Of a DNA stretch of 64,000 nt, positions 55,439 through 63,158 are shown in pieces. A program made the translations under genes and the position numbers. The notes under the pieces are model-generated. The model made no database searches. It had not been told where the DNA came from and was given only the letters and a program-made list of their open reading frames with translations. The stretch comes from JAGVSR01 sp963786675 (GTDB lineage Bacteria > Pseudomonadota > Alphaproteobacteria > Rhizobiales > Hyphomicrobiaceae): assembly GCA_963786675.1 (NCBI GenBank), contig CAWAZY010000003.1, positions 496,001 through 560,000 on the forward strand. Direction: 5' to 3'. How positions within the stretch are numbered: position 1 is the stretch's first letter; each line of letters starts with the position of its first letter.

Positions 55439-55942
55439 ATGCTCAAGGCCCTGGTTATCGATTCTGGAAAGTGCACAGGTTGCAAGCAGTGCGAAATGGC
55501 GTGCAGCTACGAAAACGAAGGCGAATTCAACGTCGCCAAGTCACGTATCCGGGTCTTTGATTTTCACACCGACGCGCGCTTCTCGCCGTATACGTGCACG
55601 CAGTGCGCTGAGGCTTGGTGCCAGCAGGCGTGCCCGGTGAATGCGATCACGACCGATCCCATTTCGCTTGTGAAGATCGTTCACGAGAATATCTGCGTCG
55701 GATGCAAGGTGTGCACCATCGCCTGCCCCTTCGGCACCATCAATTACAATGCCACCACGCACAAAGTGACGAAGTGCGATCTTTGCCAAGGCAGCCCGGC
55801 ATGCGCCGACGCCTGTCCGACAGGTGCGATCACCTACCAGGACATCGAGCAGACTGGTTTCGACAAAATGCGCATCTGGGCGACCCAGGCCGCACAAGCT
55901 TCGCAACATTCCGGACCCAACACGCCCGCTGAGAAAGTGTGA
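55439..55942 (+). CDS. aorA: Polyferredoxin subunit of tungsten aldehyde oxidoreductase
   Basis: A 167-residue electron-transfer protein with 16 cysteines in four groups: CTGCKQCEMAC-type (residues 12-22), CTQC-x4-C-x3-C, CVGCKVCTIAC, and CDLC-x5-C-x3-C. This is enough for four [4Fe-4S] clusters, as in DmsB/HycB-type subunits. It matches the AorA subunit of AorABC complexes, which stack to form electron-conducting filaments in Aromatoleum aromaticum. The strong GAGGGAGAATTCA ribosome-binding region and the position directly upstream of the catalytic subunit gene support a common operon. Confidence 0.9.
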   Translation: MLKALVIDSGKCTGCKQCEMACSYENEGEFNVAKSRIRVFDFHTDARFSPYTCTQCAEAWCQQACPVNAITTDPISLVKIVHENICVGCKVCTIACPFGTINYNATTHKVTKCDLCQGSPACADACPTGAITYQDIEQTGFDKMRIWATQAAQASQHSGPNTPAEKV

Positions 55943-56003
55943 GGCAGCTGGCGGCGCGGCCGCTGGACGGTGTTGGATCAAACAAACGACATGGGAGAGA
56001 TCG

Positions 56004-57851
56004 ATGGGCTGGACACGTAAAGTTCTTCGCGTGAACCTCACCGAAGGCACGATCAAGACAGAGCCGCTCAATATGGGCTGGGCGGAGAAGTATCTGGGGC
56101 AGCGCGGGCTGGCGACCAAATATCTGGTCGAGGAAATCGATCCGAAGACGGACCCGCTGGGTCCCGGCAATAAAATGATCTTCGCCACCGGTCCGCTGAC
56201 GGGGACCTGCGCGTCGACGGGCGGGCGCTACTCGGTCATCACCAAGGGCGCGCTGACAAACGCCATCGCCTGCTCCAATTCCGGCGGCTATTTTGGCGCG
56301 GAGCTGAAATTCGCCGGCTGGGATATGGTCATCGTTGAAGGCGTGTCGCCCAAGCCGGTCTACCTCACCATCCAGGACGACGACTGTCAGATCCGCGACG
56401 CATCCCCCATCTGGGGCACGTCGGTCTGGCACACGGACGAGTGGATCAAGAAGCATCATCAGGACCCGATGATGCACATCGCCGCCATCGGCGTGGCCGG
56501 TGAAAAGCAAGCGCTCTACTCGTGCATCGTCAACGACCTGCATCGTGCGGCCGGCCGTTCCGGCGTCGGCGCCGTCATGGGCTCGAAGAATTTGAAGGCC
56601 ATTGCCGTGCGCGGCACGGGTGGCGTCAAGGTCAAGGATGGCGGCCGCTTCCTCAAGGCCACGGCTGCGGCCAAGAAGGTCCTGCAGCAGAACGCCGTCA
56701 CCGGCGCCGGTTTGCCGACCTACGGCACGCAGGTCTTGATGAACGTCATCAACGAAGCTGGCGCCATGCCGACGCGCAACCACCGCGAAGTGCAGTTCGA
56801 CGGCGCGCACGCCATTTCCGCCGAGGCGATGGCCACGCCGCGCAAGTCGGACAACAAGCCGAATCTGCTGACCAACCAGGCTTGCTTCGGCTGCACCATC
56901 GCGTGCGGGCGCATCTCGAAAATCGACGAGAAGCACTTCACCATTCAGAACAAGCCGCAGTACTGGCACGCTTCCGGCGGCCTGGAGTACGAAGCGGCCT
57001 GGGCGCTGGGCTCCAACACGGGCATCGACGATCTGGAGGCCCTCACGTACGTCAACTTCATCTGCAACGAGCAGGGTCTCGATCCGATTTCTTTCGGCGC
57101 GACGGTTTCGGCGGCGATGGAGCTTTATGATCTTGGCCTCATCACCAAGGAACAGACCGGCGGCATCGAACTGAAGTTCGGCTCGGCGGAAGCGCTGACC
57201 AAGTGCGTGGAGTTGACCGGAACCGGCGAAGGTTTCGGCAAGGAGCTGGGACTGGGTTCGTTGCGCCTGTGCGCCAAGTATGGCCGTCCCGATCTGTCGA
57301 TGTCGGTCAAGGGGCAGGAGTTCCCGGCCTATGACTCGCGCGGCATTCAAGGCATGGGCCTGACCTACGCCACGTCCAACCGCGGCGCATGCCATCTGCG
57401 CTCCTACACGGTATCGTCGGAAATCCTGGGCATCCCCGTGAAGACCGATCCGCTGGCCACGGAAGGCAAGGCGGCGCTCGTCAAGGCCTTCCAGGATGCG
57501 ACGGCTGCGGTCGACTCGTCGGGTCTGTGCGTCTTCACAACCTTCGCGTGGACACTTGAAGATATCGCCCCGCAGGTCGATGCGGCGTGTGACGGCGACT
57601 GGTCGCCCGATCGCCTGCTCGAGACGGGCGAGCGCATCTGGAACATGGAGCGCATCTTCAACAACGCGGCCGGCTTCACCGCCAAGGACGATACGCTGCC
57701 GCCGCGGCTGTTGACGGAAGCGGCTCAAACGGGTCCGGCCAAGGGCCTCGTCAATGGTCTCGCCATCATGCTGCCCGAGTATTACCAGCTGCGTGGCTGG
57801 ACGGTGGACGGCGTGCCGACCAACGAGACCCTGTCACGCCTGGGCTTTTAA
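56004..57851 (+). CDS. aorB: Tungsten-dependent aldehyde:ferredoxin oxidoreductase, catalytic subunit
   Basis: A 615-residue AOR-family enzyme. It begins MGWTRKVLRVNLTEGTIKTE. Cofactor-binding regions are visible in GRYSVITKGALTNAIACSNSGG, AAGRSGVGAVMGSKNLKAIA and the C-terminal half. The [4Fe-4S] cluster is bound by ACFGCTIACGR (Cys-x2-Cys-x3-Cys, near residue 293) and the later Cys in SSGLCVFTTFAW. It oxidises aldehydes to acids, or reduces acids at low potential, with a tungsten bis-pyranopterin centre. It lies 61 bases after aorA and needs the MoaD-like and MoeA proteins encoded downstream. GGGAGA precedes ATG 56004. Confidence 0.96.
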   Translation: MGWTRKVLRVNLTEGTIKTEPLNMGWAEKYLGQRGLATKYLVEEIDPKTDPLGPGNKMIFATGPLTGTCASTGGRYSVITKGALTNAIACSNSGGYFGAELKFAGWDMVIVEGVSPKPVYLTIQDDDCQIRDASPIWGTSVWHTDEWIKKHHQDPMMHIAAIGVAGEKQALYSCIVNDLHRAAGRSGVGAVMGSKNLKAIAVRGTGGVKVKDGGRFLKATAAAKKVLQQNAVTGAGLPTYGTQVLMNVINEAGAMPTRNHREVQFDGAHAISAEAMATPRKSDNKPNLLTNQACFGCTIACGRISKIDEKHFTIQNKPQYWHASGGLEYEAAWALGSNTGIDDLEALTYVNFICNEQGLDPISFGATVSAAMELYDLGLITKEQTGGIELKFGSAEALTKCVELTGTGEGFGKELGLGSLRLCAKYGRPDLSMSVKGQEFPAYDSRGIQGMGLTYATSNRGACHLRSYTVSSEILGIPVKTDPLATEGKAALVKAFQDATAAVDSSGLCVFTTFAWTLEDIAPQVDAACDGDWSPDRLLETGERIWNMERIFNNAAGFTAKDDTLPPRLLTEAAQTGPAKGLVNGLAIMLPEYYQLRGWTVDGVPTNETLSRLGF

Positions 57852-57898
57852 AGCCCGGGCATCAGGCGCGACGAGCACATAAGGCGGCGAGGACGTTC

Positions 57899-59210
57899 AT
57901 GGATTATGTCATTGTGGGCGCGGGCCCAGCCGGTGTCACAGCCGCCGAAGCGATTCGTAGTGTCGATCGCACGGGCAACATCACCATCATCAGCGGCGAG
58001 CCCGAACCGCCGTACTCGCGCATGGCCATCCCCTATCTCCTGCATGGCAACATCGGCGAGGGGGGCACGTATCTGCGCCAGCAGGCCGATCACTACGATC
58101 AGCTTCGGATCGGTTACCGGCACGGTGTCGCGTTCGGTATCGATGCCGACGCGCACAAGCTGTACCTCAAGGGCGGCGCGGTGGTGCCCTACGACAAGCT
58201 GCTGATTGCCACGGGTGCGTCCCCCATTTTGCCGCCTATCGGGGGCAGCGATCAGCCCGGCGTCGTTAATTGCTGGACGCTGGAGGACGCGCGCAAGATT
58301 CTCGATGACGCCGATAAGGGCGCGCCGGTGGTTCTGGTCGGTGCGGGCTTTATCGGCTGCATCGTGCTTGAAGCGCTCTATCAGCGGGGCTGCGACCTGA
58401 CTGTTGTGGAAGTGGCGCCGCGCATGGTGGCCCGCATGCTCGATGAGACGGCGGGCGGCATGTTGAAGCGCTGGTCGGAGGCCAAGGGCGTTAAAGTCTA
58501 CACCGATACCCGCGTGCAGGGCATCGGCTCGGGCAGCGGATTGGGTGGGTCGCGTTTCTCGGTGGAACTGTCCAATGGACAATATATTCCCGCCAAGCTC
58601 GTCGTGCTGGCAGCAGGTGTGCGCTCCAATATCGGCTTTGTGTCGGGATCCGGGATCGCCTCCAATCAGGGTCTGGTCGTGAACCAGTTCCTGCAGACCA
58701 GCGCTCCGGACGTCTACGCTGCTGGTGACTGCTGCGAGGGCATCGATCTGTCGACCGGCAAGCCGGACGTGCTGGCGATCCAGCCCGTCGCCGTCGAACA
58801 TGGCCGCATCGCCGGCCTCAACATGGCGGGACGGCCCACGCCCCACCGTGGATCGCTGAATATGAACGTGCTCGATACCATGGGGCTGATTTCATCGTCG
58901 TTCGGGATTTGGCAGGGTGTCCCCGGTGGCGAGACGGCCAAACTCATCGACGAAGACGGCTACAAGTACCTCAAGCTCGAACTTCTACGGCGACAAGCTT
59001 GTCGGCGCGCAGTGCGTCGGGCTCACCGATCACGTCGGCATGCTGCGCGGCCTCATCCAGACCGGCTACCGGCTGGGCGAATGGAAAGAGCGGCTGATGC
59101 AGGCGCCGGAGCGGCTCCGCGAGGCTTACGTCGGCGTTTCGCAAGGTGGTGCGTTCTCAGGGCCGCTGGCGCCGCACGTCAATACGCCAATCCTGAAGCC
59201 CGCGGCGTGA
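57899..59210 (+). pseudogene. aorC: FAD/NAD subunit of the aldehyde oxidoreductase, frame broken near the end
   Basis: A FAD-dependent pyridine nucleotide oxidoreductase-like protein of about 437 residues. FAD- and NAD-binding loops are DYVIVGAGPAGVTAAEAI and VVLVGAGFIGCIVLEAL; VYAAGDCCEG is the late FAD motif. Up to YKYLKLE (near 58978) it is in one frame; FYGDKLVGAQCVGLTDHVGM to the end (59210) lies in the next. Ignoring one base at 58978-58983 restores one protein. In AorABC this subunit connects the complex to NAD. If the frameshift is real, about 76 C-terminal residues would be replaced by unrelated sequence (stop at 59236). Confidence 0.85.
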
Positions 59211-59250
59211 GCCCCTGCCATCCGGGGCTGAACTGAGCTAAACATAACCG

Positions 59251-59502
59251 ATGCAAGTCATCCTCAAGCTCTTTGCATCCCTTCAGGGCTTTCTGCCGCC
59301 AGGCGCGGAGAAAAACCAGATCACCCTCGATGTCGCCGACGGCACGACGGTGCGCGCCCTGCTCGATACGTACAACGTTCCCCCCGAGAGTTGTCATCTC
59401 GTACTGCTCAATGGTGTCTTCCAGGCCCCCGCCGCGCGCCACACCAAGCAGTTGAAAGAGGGCGACGCCGTCGCTGTCTGGCCACCCGTCGCAGGAGGTT
59501 GA
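59251..59502 (+). CDS. MoaD/ThiS-family sulfur carrier
   Basis: An 83-residue ubiquitin-fold protein: LKLFASLQGFLPPGAEKNQI, VADGTTVRALLDTYNVPPE, LLNGVFQ and GDAVAVWPPVAGG. The C-terminal Gly-Gly is the thiocarboxylate site. It would supply sulfur for the pterin dithiolene of the tungsten cofactor, or act as a dedicated MoaD partner for AOR. It lies 40 bases after aorC. Confidence 0.88.
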   Translation: MQVILKLFASLQGFLPPGAEKNQITLDVADGTTVRALLDTYNVPPESCHLVLLNGVFQAPAARHTKQLKEGDAVAVWPPVAGG

Positions 59503-59506
59503 GCCG

Positions 59507-59818
59507 TTGGCTCCCGAGTCCGAGGGTCCAGTGGCCTTCATCATGTCGCTCTCGCCGGAAGAATTCCGCGCCACGGCGGGCATCCTCAGCCGCACCGAGC
59601 TGGCGCCAGGCTGCGACCGCCTGCTCATGCCGGCTGGCGATGATCCGCAAGGCGGGATGGTGCTGATAACCTATGCGCCGCTGCCGCCGGTCACGCTCGG
59701 CGGTCTGCTTGCATTGCCGCGCGCGACAGTGACCTTGTCATTCGATGCCGTATCGCCCACGCAAAGGACGGCATTTCTGGAGCGCTTCATGCGCACGTTC
59801 CAGCGTGGCGGCGGCTGA
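59507..59818 (+). CDS. Unknown small protein in the AOR operon
   Basis: A 103-residue protein of no recognised family. It has a hydrophilic, helix-rich N-terminal part (SPEEFRATAGILSRTELAPG) and short beta-like strands (GMVLITYAPLPPVTLGGLLA, then ATVTLSFDAVS). There are two Cys at most and no metal-site pattern. TTG 59507 is used because AGGAGG lies 8 bases upstream; ATG 59543 would be the next candidate. It is 4 bases after the MoaD-like gene and so likely belongs to the tungsten cofactor or AOR assembly step. Confidence 0.65.
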   Translation: MAPESEGPVAFIMSLSPEEFRATAGILSRTELAPGCDRLLMPAGDDPQGGMVLITYAPLPPVTLGGLLALPRATVTLSFDAVSPTQRTAFLERFMRTFQRGGG

Positions 59819-59829
59819 GCGTCAGGGCA

Positions 59830-61104
59830 TCAGCCCATGAGAATTTTGTAGGGCAGAAATCCGATACGGTCGCCCGGGGCGAGTTGCGTGACATCCTCGG
59901 TCAGAACGGCCAGACCATCCGTTTCGGTGAGCGAGCTGAGAACGCCCGCGCCATCCTTCTGGAATTTGTGCGCGAGGACGCGGCCGTCAGCATCTTGCGT
60001 CAGGCAGACGCGCACAAATTCGCGGCGGCCGGGCTTCTTGCGGTAGGTGAAGTCCGAGACAACAGGCGTGGGCGCGGGCGGTGCCGGGGACTGGCCGGAC
60101 AGCTTTTCGATGAGCGGGCGGATCACGAACACGAACGTGACGAAAGCCGCGACAGGATTGCCCGGCAAGCCTGCGAAGACGGTGGAGGTACCATCGGCAT
60201 CCTTGGGCAGCAGGCCCATCGTGACCGGCCGGCCGGGCTTAATAGCGAGGCGCCAGAAGTCCAGGCGGCCCAGGGATTCGACGGCGGTTTTGACGTGATC
60301 TGCATCGCCAGTCGACACTCCCCCGCTGGTCAAGACGAGATCGTGATCTGCTGCGGCCGCTTTGAGCGCGCCGGTGAGGCCATCTAGATCGTCGGCGAGG
60401 ATGCCGAGGTCGGTGACCTCGGCGCCGAGATTAAAGAGCAGGGCTTTGAGAAGCGGGCGGTTGGCATCGTAGACCCCGGCGGCGGGCAAATCTGTTCCGG
60501 GCTCAAAGATTTCGTCACCCGTTGAGAACAGCGCGACCCTGACGCGCCGCACGCAGGGGATGGCGGAATGGCCACCCGCCGCTGCCAGGGCCACGTCCTG
60601 CGGCCGCAATCGCCGGCCCTTGGCAACGATCGCTGCGCCCTGCGCCACGTCCTCGCCTTTTAGGCGGCGGTTGGCGCCGTGTTTCAGTCCTGGGGGCAGC
60701 ACGACCACGGACCCTTCGACGCGGCAGTCCTCCTGCATGAAGACGGTATCCGCCTGTGCCGGCATCGGCGCGCCGGTGAAGATGCGGACGGCCGTTGCGG
60801 GGGCCAGCGTGTCGCCGCCTCCGGCGCCGGCCCGGATGTAGCCGGCGATGGGCAACCGCGTTTCACCCTCGGGATTAAGATCGGCGTGGCGGACCGCATA
60901 GCCATCAACAGCGGAATTGTCGAAACCAGGCAGAGCCACCGTCGCGGCCACATCATGCGCGGCGACCCGGCCGAGCGCGTCCGGCAGCTCAATCATTGCT
61001 GTGCCGGCCACCGTTGAGACGCGCGTATCCAAGAATGCCGGGATCTCGTCGAGCCCCATCAGCGCGCCGCCAAAGGCCAGGAAATCGTCGGAGAGCTGCG
61101 CCAT
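59830..61104 (-). CDS. moeA: Molybdopterin molybdotransferase (MoeA family)
   Basis: A 424-residue enzyme that inserts molybdate or tungstate into adenylated pterin. Conserved blocks are PGFDNSAVDGYAVRHAD near residue 60, RIFTGAPMPAQADTV, LTSGGVSTGDADHVKTAVE, KPGRPVTMG and FAGLPGNPVAAFVTFV. It is convergent with the AOR operon (stop 12 bases from the neighbour). A second moeA for molybdenum enzymes may exist elsewhere; separate MoeA copies for W and Mo are known in some species, so this could be the tungsten-dedicated one. Confidence 0.94.
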   Translation of the reverse strand: MAQLSDDFLAFGGALMGLDEIPAFLDTRVSTVAGTAMIELPDALGRVAAHDVAATVALPGFDNSAVDGYAVRHADLNPEGETRLPIAGYIRAGAGGGDTLAPATAVRIFTGAPMPAQADTVFMQEDCRVEGSVVVLPPGLKHGANRRLKGEDVAQGAAIVAKGRRLRPQDVALAAAGGHSAIPCVRRVRVALFSTGDEIFEPGTDLPAAGVYDANRPLLKALLFNLGAEVTDLGILADDLDGLTGALKAAAADHDLVLTSGGVSTGDADHVKTAVESLGRLDFWRLAIKPGRPVTMGLLPKDADGTSTVFAGLPGNPVAAFVTFVFVIRPLIEKLSGQSPAPPAPTPVVSDFTYRKKPGRREFVRVCLTQDADGRVLAHKFQKDGAGVLSSLTETDGLAVLTEDVTQLAPGDRIGFLPYKILMG

Positions 61105-61257
61105 GGAGGAACCTGATAAATCTGCGTCTGTGGTGGGATCGGGATAGGCTGATGCCTTCGGGTGAGGACCGTGCCGGCCGGGGTTTATCCGTTCTCGGAC
61201 CCCGTGCTAACATATGGTCCGGTCGGGTCAAAACAAACTGGGGGCTTTCGTTTCGTG

Positions 61258-61713
61258 ATGCTGAACCAAGCGGTGCAAAGCCCCAAAAAGCGATCCGGTG
61301 CGATGCGAGTCCGGCGGGTGTCGCTGGAGGGGACGGGCGACAAGGCCCGCAAGCATGAGCGAACGCAAGTCAAGATCCAGCTGGTTCTGCCCGGCGGCTC
61401 GCGGCTCGGCCCGGGCAAAGTGGCGCTTCTGGAGCACATCGACGTCGAGGGCTCGCTCTATGCCGCCGCGGCCAGCATGCAGATGTCCTATGGGCACGCG
61501 TGGCATCTAATGAGCCAAATCAATACCGCCTTTGATACGCCGGCCGTCTCCACGCCCGATAAGGGCCAGGGCGGCCGCGCCGCGCAGCTGACCGACTTCG
61601 GCCGCGAGCTGATCCGCAATTTCCGCGCGCTCGAAGCCGAAGTCCGGCGCAACAGCAAAACACGCATCGAATGGCTGGAAAGCCATCGCGCACCCGAGAC
61701 CACCAACGACTAG
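61258..61713 (+). CDS. ModE-type winged-helix regulator
   Basis: A 151-residue protein with one ModE/LysR-like N-terminal helix-turn-helix: LGPGKVALLEHIDVEGSLYA, AAASMQMSYGHAWHLMSQIN and LTDFGRELIRNFRALEAEVR. There is no Mop oxyanion-binding domain, so it may sense the anion through another route or act as a TunR/ModE-half-type regulator. It is divergent from moeA and near the tup/aor genes, so it is a candidate controller of them. ATG 61258 is chosen; ATG 61303 would remove 15 N-terminal residues. Confidence 0.85.
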   Translation: MLNQAVQSPKKRSGAMRVRRVSLEGTGDKARKHERTQVKIQLVLPGGSRLGPGKVALLEHIDVEGSLYAAAASMQMSYGHAWHLMSQINTAFDTPAVSTPDKGQGGRAAQLTDFGRELIRNFRALEAEVRRNSKTRIEWLESHRAPETTND

Positions 61714-62090
61714 CCGTGCCGGCACTCTGGCGGTCACCCATCGCCTCGTGTGCGGCCTGGCGCCCGCTGGGTCTGCGAGTAACGGCACCGGCCATTCGCG
61801 TGTGCCGGCGCCACGCTCAGCATTTGAGAGCCACAACTAAAAATAGCAATGCACGAACGGCTGACAAACCCGCCGCTCACGGCCCGTGCCGGTATGCGCC
61901 AGAAAACACCCTATTATATTGGCTATCACAGCTTGCCGGTTGATGGCGTCCGCCAGGCCCTGTGGATCGGCCCTTCGAATTCGAATTCAATAATACAACC
62001 ACAGATGGTATTTTGTTAATGTGATTCGGCCAGAGTCTCTTGGCGAGTTTCGTCGCGTTCACCCCTGAACATGAAATTGCGGAACCTCAA
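61714..62090. other. Non-coding interval before the outer-membrane gene
   Basis: No supported gene. The second half (about 61830-62040) is AT-rich, with TTCGAATTCGAATTC at 61974-61988 and several TATTAT-type stretches, and probably contains the promoter of the downstream gene. Confidence 0.5.
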
Positions 62091-62984
62091 ATGCCATCGA
62101 AATTTGATCTGAAGCTTTGGGCCACGGTTATGCTGGTGTCGGCAGGCGCTGCGGTCCCGCCGGGTCAATCGGCCCATGCCGCCGAGCCTGATCAGTCCAG
62201 CACCGGCGCCGCCGAGTCCGCCTATCCGCTGCAATCGGGGGCTGATCAGCATTTCTATCTGCGGGGCGACTTCGGCGTCGGGGACTTGGACCTCGGGCGC
62301 GTTTCTCAATCCGAAATTACCAGCAACGGCGGCACGTTCCTTTCTCACGCGATCGACGACACGACCTACTTGGGCGTGGGGGTCGGTCTTCAATTCGGTA
62401 AGCATTTCCGCTCCGACCTGACGGGCGAGTATCGCGCGGCGGCGGACCTGAGCGCGCTGGATAACCTTGCCGGCGATCTGCTACTGGGCGATGGGACCGT
62501 CGACGGCGCGCTGCAAGCCAACACGCACTATCGCGCTCGTCTAATGTCCTACGTGGGGCTGCTCAACGCCTATGTGGATCTATTCCATTGGAGTGGCTTC
62601 ACGCCATACGTCGGGGCCGGAGCCGGATTTGTGCACAACAAGGTCATGGGCCTGCGAACCACATCCACAGCCACCTTCACCGATGCAAACACCGGCGAGG
62701 TGACTGTTCAAAACACAACTGGCACGTCCCGCTCGCATTCTCAGACGAATTTCGCCTGGGCCCTCATGGCCGGCACCAGTTACGACATCAGTCCCAACGC
62801 CAAACTCGATCTCGGCTATCGCTACCTCAATCTCGGTTCCGGGGTCGCATTAGCCTCCAGTCTCATCAACTGCGACTGCGGGACGGTCGGCGGGCCACTG
62901 GAAGGCACCGACCTCGCCTCGCATGAGTTCCGGATTGGCCTGCGCTGGGCATTTGAAGCTCCCTGGCCCGGCGATGGGAATTAG
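62091..62984 (+). CDS. Outer-membrane beta-barrel protein
   Basis: A 297-residue protein: a signal peptide (cleaved near AHA-AEP), then alternating amphipathic strands, for example DQHFYLRGDFGVGDLDLGR, TYLGVGVGLQFGKHFRSDLT, GFTPYVGAGAGFVHNK and KLDLGYRYLNLGSGVALAS, ending EFRIGLRWAFEA with the aromatic residue positions typical of an OmpA/opacity-type barrel. It resembles the Omp25/Omp31-like proteins of Hyphomicrobiales. Two Cys-containing loops (INCDCG) are unusual for this group. ATG 62091 is chosen over a TTG at 62040 outside the signal sequence. Confidence 0.85.
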   Translation: MPSKFDLKLWATVMLVSAGAAVPPGQSAHAAEPDQSSTGAAESAYPLQSGADQHFYLRGDFGVGDLDLGRVSQSEITSNGGTFLSHAIDDTTYLGVGVGLQFGKHFRSDLTGEYRAAADLSALDNLAGDLLLGDGTVDGALQANTHYRARLMSYVGLLNAYVDLFHWSGFTPYVGAGAGFVHNKVMGLRTTSTATFTDANTGEVTVQNTTGTSRSHSQTNFAWALMAGTSYDISPNAKLDLGYRYLNLGSGVALASSLINCDCGTVGGPLEGTDLASHEFRIGLRWAFEAPWPGDGN

Positions 62985-63158
62985 CCGCCAAAGCACCACA
63001 GCAACGGATCCCGCACGCGCCGCCGCGTTGGCGCTCACGGCCCGGCGTCGCCCCCTGTGCCATGCCGGCCGCAACCTGATGCAAACGACCATGACGTGAT
63101 CCAGCCACCACTATGCCGCCGCCACCCAGCCAACTCGAGCTCTACAGGACCGCCAGAC

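Noticed and set aside
55830..57728. 632-codon minus-strand frame opposite aorB
   Set aside because: The plus-strand frame is a clear AOR with intact Cys and cofactor motifs; the antisense product has no family features.
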